From contig NC_071355.1 of NCBI RefSeq assembly GCF_943734655.1, forward strand, positions 54,088,949 to 54,152,948: a stretch of 64,000 bases of DNA, written 5' to 3'. Position 1 is the first letter of the stretch. Each line of letters starts with the position of its first letter. The DNA is from Sabethes cyaneus (taxonomy: Eukaryota; Arthropoda; Insecta; Diptera; Culicidae). Below are positions 33,661 through 43,866 of this stretch, in pieces. The notes beneath the pieces are model-generated. The model did not search any database. It saw only the letters and a list, made by a program, of their open reading frames with translations, and was not told the origin of the DNA. The position numbers were made by a program, and so were the translations under genes.

Positions 33661-34063
33661 TGTTGGTGGTGTGTGGTAAGTTACAATAAATTAATATTTA
33701 TAAAAAAAACAGTCGGATTATTAACCGAAATTAAATACCTTAGTAATGAGAAATGTCATGAATCTGCAAAAACAGGAAGAAGTGGGAAAATATTCCCCCA
33801 ATCTTTTTTTTATTTTGAAAATTATTGGAGTTTCTTTTTGGGCTGAACAGTGTTCTATATAGCGACTTAAGTGAACTTTTTGCGAACTTTCTAGTTATGT
33901 TAGAAGTTACTTTATATTCCCTTCGAAGTTTAAACATCAAATACGAACTTGAAAGTACGGTTAATTACTTAAAAATGAAGTTGAATAGAGTTCTATTCAT
34001 GATCATTTCATTGGCTGATTAAGCCAGAAAATCCCCTTTTATCGGAACTTTTGGCTACTTGGG

Positions 34064-35590
34064 CATAGCCTCTTATTCAGCAACTCGTATCCCTGCCTCC
34101 TCGTATTACCAGCCGGGAAACGAGCAACTTTGGTCGAGATCGGGTAACCAACCCCGGAAACTAGGGTCGTGTGCTGACAGGCACAGGAGGCTCTTTTGAG
34201 CTTCGCTGGTTCTCCGGCGAGACAAAGAGTTCAAGCCGTAGGTCTTGCAAGTCGCCACCATGAAAAACTAAAGCCCCAAACCCAATGCATACGGATTTTA
34301 CTCCGTTGCGACAATTTGAGTTTTTCCATGGGTTTTTTGTCAAATTTCCGCAACGTAGTTAAATCCGTATGCATTGTATCTGGGCCTTAACAAGCAATAA
34401 ACGATGAGTAAAGGAATTCAGACTGAAGAAATCCGAATAGACAGATGCGACGAAAAAGATCTATGGATTGAAAACTCGGGATATGAAGATGGCGATCTCT
34501 CAACTTCCAAGGGAGCACTCGAGTGCTCTCCTATACGTATTGAAGAGTTGCAAGTTCTACATCGTAGTGCTGTAGGAGGTATGCTGGATGGGCTCAACCA
34601 TGTCAACCAAACGGGTGATTGGGTAGTGGCCAATCGATTCTCGTATATGCAGGTTGAGAATCATGGATCAGTTCTTGAACGTAAGGATCAACAACGCGCA
34701 TAGCCCTCACCTCGGTAGTACCGATGACGACAAGAAGGAATTCTTGTCGGACGCGCAATTGAAGCGTGAATGACGTGAAACATGATACGACGATCATCAT
34801 CAGGGATTCAACGCTTTGTTCGGCCATGAAGAGAAGAAATACACATCGGTGATTGGAGGGTTCAGCGCCCGATAACTTCCGTTATCTGAAAGAGCAGCGG
34901 AGTATGCGGAGTTAGAGCATCTGATCTGCATCATTCCCAGGAAACGCGAAAGTTCCACCAGCAACTGAACGCTCCCACGGAGGGGCTTGTGCCGCGTGCC
35001 GAAATATATCAAGATAAACATGAAAGTATTTTAACGGACGAGTGTTAGGTTACCAACAATTGGAAGTAGCAGTTTGATGAACACCTGAAATGGCACCCTG
35101 GCGGACAATCATAGTGGCGGAGGAAGCAAATTCGACAGTACGACGGGGGGTGCCAGCCTCAACGATAGGGGAAGTTAAGAAGGCCAGGAGGCAGCTGGCC
35201 AGAACTATAAAGTGACTGGACTGGATGGCATTGGAGTGGTGCTTATTAAAATGGGACCAGAAAAGCTGGCCACTGGTCTGCATCGGCTGATTTTAATAAT
35301 TTGAGATACTGAACAGCTACCGGAGGAGTAAAAATTTGGATTTATCTGCCGACTGTCGTTCTTAATGGCGTCTACAAACTGGTCTCCCAAATCATTTTTC
35401 ACCGACTATCAACGATTGTGAACAGATTTGTGATAATTTAACAAGCCGACTTTGTTGCAGGACGATCTACGACGGATGAAATATTTATACACACAGTTCT
35501 GTGGAGAACTTAAAAAGTATTTAAAAGATATTCAAAAGCCGAACGGTACGATAGGCAGAAGCAACTATCCTAGAGGCGGTATAATAAAGT
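34064..35590 (+). pseudogene. RTE-like LINE relic, endonuclease to RT
   Basis: The 5' region matches 31382. Reading across frames gives PIDSRICRLRI (endonuclease, 34633), a GDFNA-like region near 34800 and, in the RT, MGPEKLATGL (about 35250), YKLVSQIIFHRLSTI (about 35370) and AGRSTTDEIF (about 35460). It stops before the FADD box, so the catalytic core is incomplete. The 117-base MITE at 34271-34387 is inserted in the 5' part. Many stops and frameshifts are present. Confidence 0.7.
34271..34387. mobile_element. 117-base palindromic MITE, copy 1
   Basis: The arms share CAATGCATACGGATTT and then ACGTTGCG/CGTTGCGAC and AAATTTG blocks on opposite strands, so nearly the whole element folds back. 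TA flanks both sides (34269-34270 and 34388-34389). A second copy lies at 52711-52812. Tc1/mariner-type MITE by target site. Confidence 0.75.
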
Positions 35591-36353
35591 AATAGGGTAT
35601 GTTGCTACATCGTCGTAATTGCCTATTCCCGTCCTATCCAACACAAACTATTAAAAATATCAGCATTTTTATGACACGCAATGCAAAACTAGTTATTCCC
35701 TAATATTTTAGTTAGTTGTCTATCATACGCAATCAATCAAAGTGAGCTGAGATCTATTTAAATGCTTTTTATCATTAAAGAAGTCCAGGCAAATTTCCTA
35801 CATTTTTTCGTGCGACGAAGAAGACAATGTCGACTAATCGTTTTAATTTCCGTCATTCATAAATGAAAATAACTCACGCAAGGCATTGTCGTTATTCTAC
35901 AGCCAGGAAAACTTGCCTGACCTGCAGAAATTTTGTAGAATAACATTTGTCATGCCGTCCTACACAAATACATGCGCGTAAGCTTCGTAAACATTGTTGT
36001 GATTTTTAGTTCGGACGATGAAAAATTTTGTTGGACGGATTTTAAAACGGTACGACGAATTTTAGCAATAAAGTCAGTTGCGTAATTTCAATAATATGCT
36101 TTAATAGTCGCTTTTCAGTTATTTCAAAGTTCACGGATTGGAAGGTAAGTGTGTTTTAGTCAAATCAGTACAAGAACTTTTGGAGTATTCACTAAATCCA
36201 TCCAGCAAATAATGAAAATTAAAATGGCTTTCCTTATTACGACGGGAATTAGAAAAAGACCCTAAATAATATTCTAAAACGATTCTCAAACGACATCTGA
36301 ACATTTCACCAGGAGACACGAAAATGACAGGAATTTTGCATAGGTATCTATAA
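35591..36353. other. Non-coding stretch with a strong short hairpin
   Basis: GTTATTCTACA at 35891-35901 pairs with TGTAGAATAAC at 35934-35944 around a 32-base loop. The rest is AT-rich with no recognised gene. The hairpin could be the remains of a small palindromic element. Confidence 0.4.
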
Positions 36354-36773
36354 TTTTTTTTTTTGAAACGATGATTCTACAATTGATGAAGGGACGGTAA
36401 GGGAAAGTAATGAAGAAGGATTTTTTTCCGGGAATGAAGGGGAAGGGTGGAAAGAAAGGGGGGGGGGTAATAGGTAGCTATGCTTAACAAGTTGGTTCAA
36501 AGGTACACTGGTACCAGTGAGCGACACGCCCTGGCAGGTGTTGTGGGTTCAAATCCGGTTATAATCTCTGATTACAGCTTGGTTCGACCCATGCACCTTC
36601 CAGCATTGGACAAAAGATAGGAGTCACAATGACAACTTGTTAAGCATAGCTACCTATTACCCCCCCCCCTTCCTTTCCGCCCTTCCCCTTCATTCCCGGA
36701 AAAAAAATCCTTCTTCATTACTTTCCCTTACCGTCCCTTTATCAATTGTAGAATCATCGTTTCAAAAAAAAAA
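36354..36773. mobile_element. Fold-back element with 140-base arms
   Basis: The left arm 36354-36494 and the right arm 36633-36773 are near-perfect inverted repeats. They include GAAACGATGATTCTACAATT, AGGGACGGTAAGGGAAAGTA and a G/C homopolymer of about 9-10. The 138-base centre contains GGTTCAAATCCGG, a B-box-like word, and GCTTGGTTCGACCCATGC. No ORF. The copy at 21330-21905 shares the centre and the right arm. Confidence 0.8.
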
Positions 36774-37217
36774 ATATTAATATATGCCTGACCGCATTTT
36801 AAGGTCATGACTAAAGTCACGAGTTTGGTCAATAGGTATCTATGCCTAGAAGTCACTGTGAAGGGCTGATTTGACATCCCAGCGTTACTGGAAAACCATA
36901 TTTACTGTCAGGACCGAAAAATATCTTGGATATAAGTGAACAGCCTAATAGGAGAAAATATTCTCCATCATATTATAAATGCACAATCTAATAGCGTTGA
37001 GCCCATTGTCTATCTAAAAAGCTCTATCGGTCACATAAAAAGCACGATACCTGCACGGTTCGCGCACCATCGACGAAGCTTTCGCCACCCAACAAGTGTC
37101 AGTCATATGATTGCCGTAGTCAACAGTAAGCACCAATACCACCACCACAGGGCTAAGATATCAGTCTGACACTTCGCTCATAATCATATTACATCCACGA
37201 CAAATCAACTCGTGACT

Positions 37218-37223
37218 TCAGTT
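37218..37223 (+). promoter_or_regulatory. Possible initiator (TCAGTT) for the V-ATPase G gene
   Basis: TCAGTT matches the arthropod initiator consensus and lies 107 bases upstream of the ATG. No TATA box stands at the expected distance. It is a motif match only. Confidence 0.3.
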
Positions 37224-37324
37224 CGCACAGTTCTCCGCTTAGCTCCCTGAAGCAGTCAGCAGCTAGGGCAGTTTGATTTTCATTTTAGTTTGTTCCTTTG
37301 ATTTTGTTTCCGCCTTTTTTGACG

Positions 37325-38823
37325 ATGGCCAGCAATACCCAGGGAATCCAGCAGCTGCTGGCTGCCGAGAAGAAGGCCGCCGAAAAGGTTGGCGAGGCCC
37401 GCAAGCGTAAGTACAGATAAAAAAAAGTCTAAGCAAATATAAGCTGCAAAACGCAACACGGTAGTCACATGACCTATGCCCAGCTGGTGATGGTGTAAAA
37501 AATTTTTTGATAAGTTAATTGTTTCACCAAATTTCGTTGATGACTAATTTGAAAAGAAAACTATTTCCAGGCAAGGCACGACGTCTGAAGCAAGCGAAGG
37601 ATGAAGCCACCGAGGAGATCGAGAAGTACCGTGCCGAGCGCGAGAAGCAATTCAAGGATGCTGAAATCAAGGTATGTACGATACAAGTACACTTAACTTG
37701 CATTATCTTAAGGACCAAACTGATGTTTTTAAAAAAAAATCTGTGAAAGAAAATAATCTACGTGTAGTGCGATATAAGTCATAATTAATACCCGGCACGT
37801 GATGTCGTAACAGTTAGGAAACATATCTTTCGAATTAGAACTTTTTTCATTACTGTTTTTGCATTGTTAAGCCGTTTTCATGCTCTGTTGGCAATTGCAG
37901 CTTTATTTCAGTTGTCTATTTTAGAAATATTCATTGCATAGTGATCTTTGGTCGATCATTCGAATCTATAAGTCTAAGTCTTCTAAGCAGGTATATAGAA
38001 AGTGCAGCGTTTGACAAAACAGTTTAATTGTTCAGATGTCGTAATACATAGTTTCTAAAAAAGCTTTCACATATTATTTGTTATGAAAATTTGTCATTAT
38101 ATAAGTATCACAATTGGTGTATAAATATTCCTTAAAATATCATTGATATATCGGTAAATATGCATATATTGATATATACATATAACTGTGCACAACCAGT
38201 CCAGTAACCAGTAACCAGTCAAAAAACAAAAGTGTTCACATAATTAAAAATTAATTTAGCGTAAAAATAAAAATCATTGAAAGCTTTAAAATAAAAACTA
38301 CCAATCAATAAACAAACAGTTTAAAAAACGAAAAAACGATCGAACTTTCGCCGTAAAGAAAATCAGGTTGTGAAAAATTAGTAGAAGTCGAATAAGTGAG
38401 TAAACAAGAATAAAGAAATTACGAAACCTATGAACCTAGCGCGTATTGAGCCAAAACATTGCAATTTCTTTACTTTTTTGTATTCGTTGTCTAATGGACA
38501 ACAACGTTATGAGCAGTAGTTTATTGAGTTTATGCAATTTTAATTAGTTAACGTATTAATTTTAGTTACCGCATATATGCATGGCATAGTTAACGCAAAT
38601 AGGCCTACAAAAAGAATAAAATTAAAAAACCAAATATCTTTTCTACCCTTTCCAGCACATTGGATCTCGCGAGGGCGTTTCTAATAAGATCGACGCTGAC
38701 ACCCGAGTTCGTATTGACGAAATGAGCCGAGCCCTAAGCACACACAAGGAAACCGTCATTGTCAACGTACTGGAGCACGTGTATGCCATCAAGCTGGAAC
38801 TGCACAAAAACTTCCGCCAGTAG
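37325..38823 (+). CDS. Vha13: V-type proton ATPase subunit G
   Basis: Subunit G forms, with subunit E, the peripheral stalks that hold the V1 catalytic head against rotation during proton pumping at endosomes, Golgi and the plasma membrane of mosquito epithelia. Three exons are visible: 37325-37406, 37571-37671 and 38656-38823 (TAG). They are joined at GTAAGT and GTATGT donors and at TTTCCAG and TTCCAG acceptors with matching phase, giving 116 residues, close to the usual 117. The N-terminus MASNTQGIQQLLAAEKKAAE and the following KARRLKQAKDEATEEIEKYR are family hallmarks; the whole protein should be one long helix. The end reads LEHVYAIKLELHKNFRQ. The ATG is the first in frame and follows a T-rich leader. 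Introns are 164 and 984 bases; the second is AT-rich and shows no recognised repeat. The gene converges on SYS1, with about 400 bases between the poly(A) signal and the SYS1 stop. Symbol by orthology with Drosophila. Confidence 0.95.
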
Positions 38824-39110
38824 AAGCGTCGCAGGTTCGAGGAAGTAATCGCCGAACACTTTCGACAGTTTTCGCCCGTTCATATCTGCCTGAAATCTAC
38901 ATTCCTCGTTTATCTTAGTTCATGCTGCGTTAAACCATGCGGCAATCAGATAATTCGATTTTCCTTATTACTTCTCTTTTATTATTTCAAATATTTTAGC
39001 TTCAATCGGAAGCAAGAAAAAAGGAACTGCTGAGAATTTTTATGATCAAAATATCGATCACTTGTTGTTCATTTATAAGAACATGTTAAAAGGAAACGCT
39101 ATAGGTTAAC

Positions 39111-39116
39111 AATAAA
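39111..39116 (+). terminator. Poly(A) signal of the V-ATPase G gene
   Basis: AATAAA lies 288 bases after the stop codon and is followed by a second AATAAA-like word and a T-rich stretch. It is the first canonical signal downstream of the CDS. Confidence 0.5.
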
Positions 39117-39309
39117 ATAAAGGAGTAACACAATATTGTTGTTTTCAACTTCATCAATGCCCAACAACCCGAACTTGCGAACTAGCAATGAAACGGCAAA
39201 GTAACTGGACTTTCTTTTACTACTGTTCTGACAAGTAAGATTTTTATCGAAGCAGTGTATTTTAAAAGTAAAATTATAACATAAGTTGCCTATTGATATT
39301 GACACTGGA

Positions 39310-39362
39310 CTAACACTATTAACACTATATTCACAGTCACTATTAACACTATATTCACTCTA
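39310..39362 (+). repeat. Short tandem duplication
   Basis: CACTATTAACACTATATTCA occurs twice, about 24 bases apart, between the convergent V-ATPase G and SYS1 genes. The second copy is followed by CTC instead of CAG. It may be recent slippage. Confidence 0.5.
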
Positions 39363-39514
39363 CAAAAAATACGGTTTGAGAATAGAGCTATATATTTACA
39401 CGCAGAAACGCTCCATACCGATAGCTAACGGAACACATTCACTTACTTTCATCCTCACCTCGCACGCAAGCAGTCGTCAGTCGTCCGGTTGTGAGTCCCT
39501 ACCCGCCGGCTATC

Positions 39515-40063
39515 CTACAGATCAACTTTGTTGTTCAGAGCTGAATAGCCAACCGGAATTTCCCGCAGTTCCGTTTTCAGACATAGAAACTCACCTCCCA
39601 CGCACATAAGTGCCGTACAGACGGCATTCAGAAGCCACCAGCTGATGGTAGCGGGAAAGGCACTGTTGTACCACCAACAGACCACCAGATGAATGAAGTG
39701 AAAGGTGACGCTGAAATCCAGACAAAGCTTTGTCCGCCGCACCACAAACCAAAGCAGCCCGGAACCGACCAGCGAGTTGATAACGAACGCAAAAATCACC
39801 AGCCGTCCGCCCAGATCGGTGACGTGGATTTCCTGTAGGATGTTCATAAGTTCGGAATAATAATTTACCGGACAAGCACACAAAATACATACGTGATACT
39901 CAAACAGATGGTCCAGGGTGTGATTAGCCTCCGCCAGGTAATCCATTAGGATCATGATGAAACCGAGACTAGCGTACAAAAGGCCCTGCATTGCAACTAT
40001 CTGTGCGATCAGCAAGTACGGATCCCACTGAGTATTTCGAAAAGTTCCGGTTAACTTTTTCAT
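39515..40063 (-). CDS. Sys1: SYS1 homologue, Golgi membrane protein
   Basis: SYS1 is a small multi-pass protein of the trans-Golgi that recruits the ARF-like GTPase ARFRP1/Arl3 and so acts in Golgi trafficking. Two exons, 39893-40063 and 39515-39832, are joined across a 60-base intron (GTATGT donor, CTACAG acceptor) and give 162 residues against about 156 in human. Family landmarks are WDP at residues 13-15, QIVAMQGLLYASLG in membrane segment 1, then RTKLCLDFSVTFHFIHLVVC, a WWYNS-FPATISWWLL stretch and the end GGEFLCLKTELREIPV. Four hydrophobic segments lie at roughly 16-40, 68-90, 97-112 and 120-143. The start MKKL is the first ATG; further upstream only TTG is in frame. The intron has no stop and is a multiple of three, so retention would add 20 residues between segments 1 and 2. 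Upstream lies a MITE-filled 4.15 kb gap before the divergent archease gene. Confidence 0.93.
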   Translation of the reverse strand: MKKLTGTFRNTQWDPYLLIAQIVAMQGLLYASLGFIMILMDYLAEANHTLDHLFEYHVCILCACPVNYYSELMNILQEIHVTDLGGRLVIFAFVINSLVGSGLLWFVVRRTKLCLDFSVTFHFIHLVVCWWYNSAFPATISWWLLNAVCTALMCVGGEFLCLKTELREIPVGYSALNNKVDL

Positions 40064-40346
40064 CTTTATGAATGTTTGGATGTGAATCAAAAATATTACT
40101 GCATTATTATTGATGTAAAATACTGGAAAACGTGAATTACTAGCGACACAAATCTGATTTCATCACAGAAAAATTTAAAATGTTTTGATTCGATTCGATT
40201 TCTCTTGTCTTGGACTTATAAGTTTGACTTGTCATATTAATAGGGGTGTCTCTGCTCCCTGTGTCGAAATTCGATATTTTGCAAGCCAGTTTGAGTGTCA
40301 TTCACAAAGGACGACCATCAAATGGGGAGGTATGGGAGGTATCCAC

Positions 40347-40784
40347 TACAGACGGTAGATAATCTACAGACGCGCAAAGAGCGTGGCATAAAACACCAAT
40401 CGAACCGTCAAATCGAGACACCAAATGAGCAAAGTAAACAAACTTGTGTTTCGTATAGGCAGGGAAGACTAAGTTTTGTAATCTATCAGAGATGTTAAAA
40501 CTTTAACTATTGATTTACTAAAAACATATGGATTAGTTACCTTGGATATATCATATAATGCTTTAAAAAATTCAATTGGCTTGTTCACTTTGCAAAATAT
40601 GCGTCGTAATTCGCGAAGTTCCATGGAACATACCAGGTGATTCACGCAACTTACTGCTGATTATAGGAAGATTGATCCAATTCTGACTAGTTGCCAAAAC
40701 TGTTTAAATAATATAAACAAAAAAAAGTGTTGCCGAATTGGTAATTTTTCTCTTTGCGCGTCTGTAGATTATCTACCGTCTGTA
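40347..40784. mobile_element. 438-base hAT-like MITE, 8-base target duplication
   Basis: GTATCCAC is duplicated at 40339-40346 and 40785-40792. The inverted ends begin TACAGACGGTAGATAATCTA followed by CAGACGCGCAAAGAG, 35 or more bases with almost no mismatch. No ORF. The right-hand target lies in the end of a CCACCTTTTC-type element. Confidence 0.85.
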
Positions 40785-40827
40785 GTATCCACCTTTTCGC
40801 GTGCGTAATGGCGACTAGCGGGTAATA

Positions 40828-41137
40828 CACTAAAGTCGCTTTTTACGCGGTTTGTTTTTTACGCGACTGTTTTTACGCGATTTTCGGAATTTACGCGGTT
40901 TTTTTTACACGAATTTCGGAATTTACGCGATATTTCTACGCGAATTTCGGAATTTACGCGATATTCGGAATTTACGCCGATGTGCTCAAAACGTCTATTC
41001 TTTCGCGTAGTATAGAAATCCACAAAGTTTTTTTTACGCGAATTTTCGGATTTCCGAGGTTTTTTACGCGAATTTTGGAATTTACGCGGTTTTGATTCAC
41101 GCGGGACGTATCCCTCGCGTAAAAAGCGACTTGAGTG
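40828..41137. mobile_element. 310-base MITE rich in TTTACGCG repeats
   Basis: The ends are CACTAAAGTCGCTTTTTACGCG and CACTCAAGTCGCTTTTTACGCG on opposite strands, with TA at 40826-40827 and 41138-41139. The interior is an array of TTTACGCG and AATTTCGGAATTTACGCG words about 20 bases apart, 10 or more copies. The CACT ends and TA sites fit the pogo/Tc1-mariner group. An open frame on the - strand here comes only from the repeat. Confidence 0.8.
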
Positions 41138-41139
41138 TA

Positions 41140-41352
41140 TCCACCTTTTCACGCGCTTAATAGCGGGTAGTGGGTACACTTTTCGAAAGTGTGTATTTGC
41201 CTTTGGAATCTCCGCTCACGTACGCTTGATAGTTCTATAACAACAATCAAGGGTGGAAATGTCAACTCGACTTGAATAAAGTTGCTAAAGGCAAACTAAC
41301 GTTTTCCAAAAGTTGTACCCACTAGCCGCCATTACGCACGTGAAAAGGTGGA
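41140..41352 (+). mobile_element. 213-base MITE, TCCACCTTTTC ends (copy 1)
   Basis: The ends are TCCACCTTTTCACGCGCTTA and, on the opposite strand, TCCACCTTTTCACGTGCGTA. Its reverse complement matches 41588-41770 almost base for base. TA precedes the left end; the right flank is CA, so the duplication has decayed or the end is inexact. No ORF. Confidence 0.75.
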
Positions 41353-41772
41353 CAGGGATTTGGTGGGGGCCTTGAAAAATCCATACAGAGACTGCTGACA
41401 GTTATCTTACGCACACTTCGCCGCGTATACGTATACGCGATTTGTATTCATTGCGAATTCGCATTTTTTCCATAGTGAAATCATTTTCCGATGCACAAAA
41501 ACCACCAATACAGTTGAACGAATCAGTTTCACTAGTTGGACCGAGGTGGTGGCCCAACCAGCGAAGTATGACTGTATATTGATTCTATCCACCTTTTTCC
41601 CTGCGTAATGGCGGCTAGTGGGTACAACTTTCGGACAACGTTAGCATGCCTTTGGCAACTTTATTCACGTCAAGTTGATATTTCCAGCCTTGATTGTTGT
41701 TGTACAACTTTCAAGCGCACGTGAGCGGAGTTTCCAAAAGCAAATAAACATTGTCGAAAAGTATACCCACTA

Positions 41773-42328
41773 CTGTGTTACCTGACTCACTGCGAATATA
41801 CGTGTTATTGCAATAAAAAGGTATTCTACCGATATATTCGCTTATAACGTATATGCAGCTAATAACAAACGATTTTTTGTAAGTTGTGCTTTTGTTATTG
41901 CATTTAACTTGTAAAAAGTTGCAAAAATAACAATTCAGTTTCACAATAAAATTATTGCGTACTGCTGGCACGTTGAGGGTCAAATGAGTTGTCATTGATT
42001 TTGTATATTTCAAAAGCAATTTTTTTTGCTTAAAACAAAAATTTTGTTCATGAAAATATATTCGCTTTGTTCAGATTGGCAAAGAGGATGCAGTGAATAC
42101 ATTTCTGAATACAGAACCCCTGTTTTGTGCCCAAAAACTGCTTCCGAATTTGGATTTTCCGACGAAAAGTTAATGACTGCTAGTTTCCCGTTAAGTACGT
42201 TATTTTTAGATCAAAATTAACGATATTTTCGATACAAGGGCGATATTTTTCGAAACCTTTCGAACCAACACGAATCCCACAAACACAACGCATTATTCGC
42301 AACGAAGCAGGTATCACGGGTATCACAG
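41773..42328. mobile_element. 556-base TA-flanked insertion in a MITE
   Basis: The ends are CTGTGTTACCTG and CTGTGATACCCG on opposite strands; TA is duplicated at 41771-41772 and 42329-42330. Removing it restores the sequence CCCACTAGCCGCCATTAAGC of the host MITE. It contains the 200-base repeat shared with 19945-20150. No long ORF. Confidence 0.75.
42000..42195 (+). repeat. About 200-base repeat shared with 19945-20150
   Basis: Same word order as the copy at 19945-20150 (GAAAATATATTCGCT, GTTCAGATTGGCAA, GACTGCTAGTTTCCCGT). It lies inside the 556-base insertion at 41773-42328. Confidence 0.7.
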
Positions 42329-42376
42329 TAGCCGCCATTAAGCGCGCGAAAAGGTGGATACTGTTTTCCTGTCTGC

Positions 42377-42615
42377 ACTCAAAATAATTTTCACGTCGAA
42401 ATTACGTGAAAAGTTATGTGATTATTCTCCATCTAACTTTTCCCGTTCTATGTACGTGAATTTAACGTAGTTTGCATTAGTATGCGTGCATTTACGTGGA
42501 AATCAGATAAATGTTATTGTATTTTCCAATAATGTTCAACTGAAAGTCACGTAACTCCCTGTAGAGAAATTTACGTGATTTTTCACGTGGAAAGAACGTG
42601 TGGATTATTTTGAGT
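42377..42615. mobile_element. 239-base MITE, ACTCAAAATAAT ends
   Basis: ACTCAAAATAAT and its complement bound the sequence. Inside each end are ACGTGAAAA and TTACGTGA words, with ACGT recurring at least eight times. No ORF; the target duplication cannot be fixed. Confidence 0.65.
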
Positions 42616-42717
42616 ATGCCCTTGTGTCCGCCGAAAAATACTGGACGTCCTTTGTGAACGATGCCTTTAGAGTAGTTTCAAGTTTCATTAATTTTCCGAA
42701 TAACTGGCATCTGTGCA

Positions 42718-43866
42718 CAGCGATGCCAGATCAGCGGTTTTCCCGCTAGACTTAGCGGGATTTCAAGCCGGATAGCGGGACTTAATAACCAAACGGCGGC
42801 TAGCGGGAATCTAGCGGTTTTCTTAAATAACTCAGCGGGATTTTAGCGGGATCGCGATTTAGCGATATTTGGTAGGCAAGAGTGCTGACAGAGAGGTTGA
42901 CAGCAAAAAACTTCGTTTATTGACAGTCTAATGTCTGCTCATGCATTGGCAGATGGTTCAGTATATCCTGCTGATTAGAAAACTCCGTAGTTTTTGCCTA
43001 GAATGGGATCAGTTCTGACAAATACTCATTAGAACTTACTGAACAAGAAGACCACCAAACCAATCCGTTTTGCGTATTCCTAATTTTTCCACAAACTAAT
43101 TCGTTGCCAATGGCAAAATCCAACTGATTCATGAATTGCAAACAAAACAACACAAACAACTTATGTATCTATATACATCATAATTTGCTATATACCGTAG
43201 CATTTGTATGATAACAAAACCAAAAAAAATCGGCTGATGAGCCGATAAACCCTAAGTCTAAAAGGCAAATCGGTACATTTTTGCTAAAACAAAATATCAG
43301 CGAGAACAAAGAGCCGATGCGCTTTTCAGATATTTTTGAATTTGGGCTGCTTATAAAGATTGAAACATATCTTCTTTTGTCACCAAAAACCATAACCATT
43401 TGCCAGCTTTGCTGAAATTTTGCATTATTTTTATCATAGCTAGACACAGAAAGAGAATTTGTGCTAAAGCTTTTTTCGAAATTTTCGCATGTGTTCTTAG
43501 ACTCCTTAATTATAAGATTAAGGAAAGACAAGATTAAAGATAAGATTATTCTTGCGAAATGTCGTAGTAAATTGTCATTATATGAGGGATAACAAGATAA
43601 TTCTTTTTCTGTTTCCTGAAGCTTCGTCAACATGAATGCAGCAAATTTGCATAATGTTCATTTAATTGCAACTTCTCAATTTCAGCAGATCATCTTGATT
43701 TCAAATGCAAGCCTTACTGAAATGAATATTCTGCACCAGAAACGAAGGAATAATATGACTTTTGGTTCAGCGGGATTTCTAGCGGGAAATAGACTAGACA
43801 GCGGGATTTCAGCGGGAAATCAACCTCTGGGCAGCGGGAAAATGGGCAATCGACCTGGTAACACTG
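42718..43866. mobile_element. hAT-like element with AGCGGGA clusters
   Basis: TCTGTGCA is duplicated exactly at 42710-42717 and 43867-43874. The ends read CAGCGATGCCAGATC and CAGTGTTACCAGGTC on opposite strands. The word AGCGGGA or its complement occurs a dozen or so times, concentrated in the first 130 and last 110 bases. An 8-base duplication and CAGYG ends fit hAT. The interior has a 151-codon - strand frame (43178-43633) with no recognised domain; it is AT-rich and probably not coding. Confidence 0.85.

Larger units (their letters stand above)
32937..34063. mobile_element. 1.1 kb element with CCCAAG inverted ends
   Basis: The ends CCCAAGCAACCAAAAGTTC and CCCAAGTAGCCAAAAGTTCC (opposite strand) match over about 20 bases. 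The interior is AT-rich with repeated AGCTTGAAAGT words near 33100 and two tRNA-like heads (33425-33500 and 33597-33660). No transposase frame. The LINE relic at 34064 starts exactly at its right end. Confidence 0.6.
41588..42358 (-). mobile_element. TCCACCTTTTC-end MITE (copy 2) with an insertion
   Basis: This copy is inverted relative to copy 1 and contains AATGGCGGCTAGTGGGTACA, CTTGATTGTTGTTG and CACGTGAGCGGAG at matching places. TA is duplicated at 41586-41587 and 42359-42360. At 41773-42328 it is split by another element. A further solo end of the family stands at 40788-40827. Confidence 0.8.
40292..42652. repeat. Possible outer inverted pair around the MITE nest
   Basis: TTCACAAAGGACGACCA at about 40292 is matched by TTCACAAAGGACGTCCA on the opposite strand ending near 42652, 16 of 17 bases. 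They could be the ends of one older element that later took up all the insertions between them, but no target duplication was seen. Chance or two unrelated solo ends are possible. Confidence 0.25.

Noticed and set aside
40859..41179. 106-codon - strand frame rich in Arg, Asn and Ser
   Set aside because: It arises from the TTTACGCG repeat array of a MITE and runs past the element's edge.
43178..43633. 151-codon - strand frame inside the hAT-like element
   Set aside because: AT-rich codons, no transposase motif and no known domain; mentioned with the element but not called as a gene.
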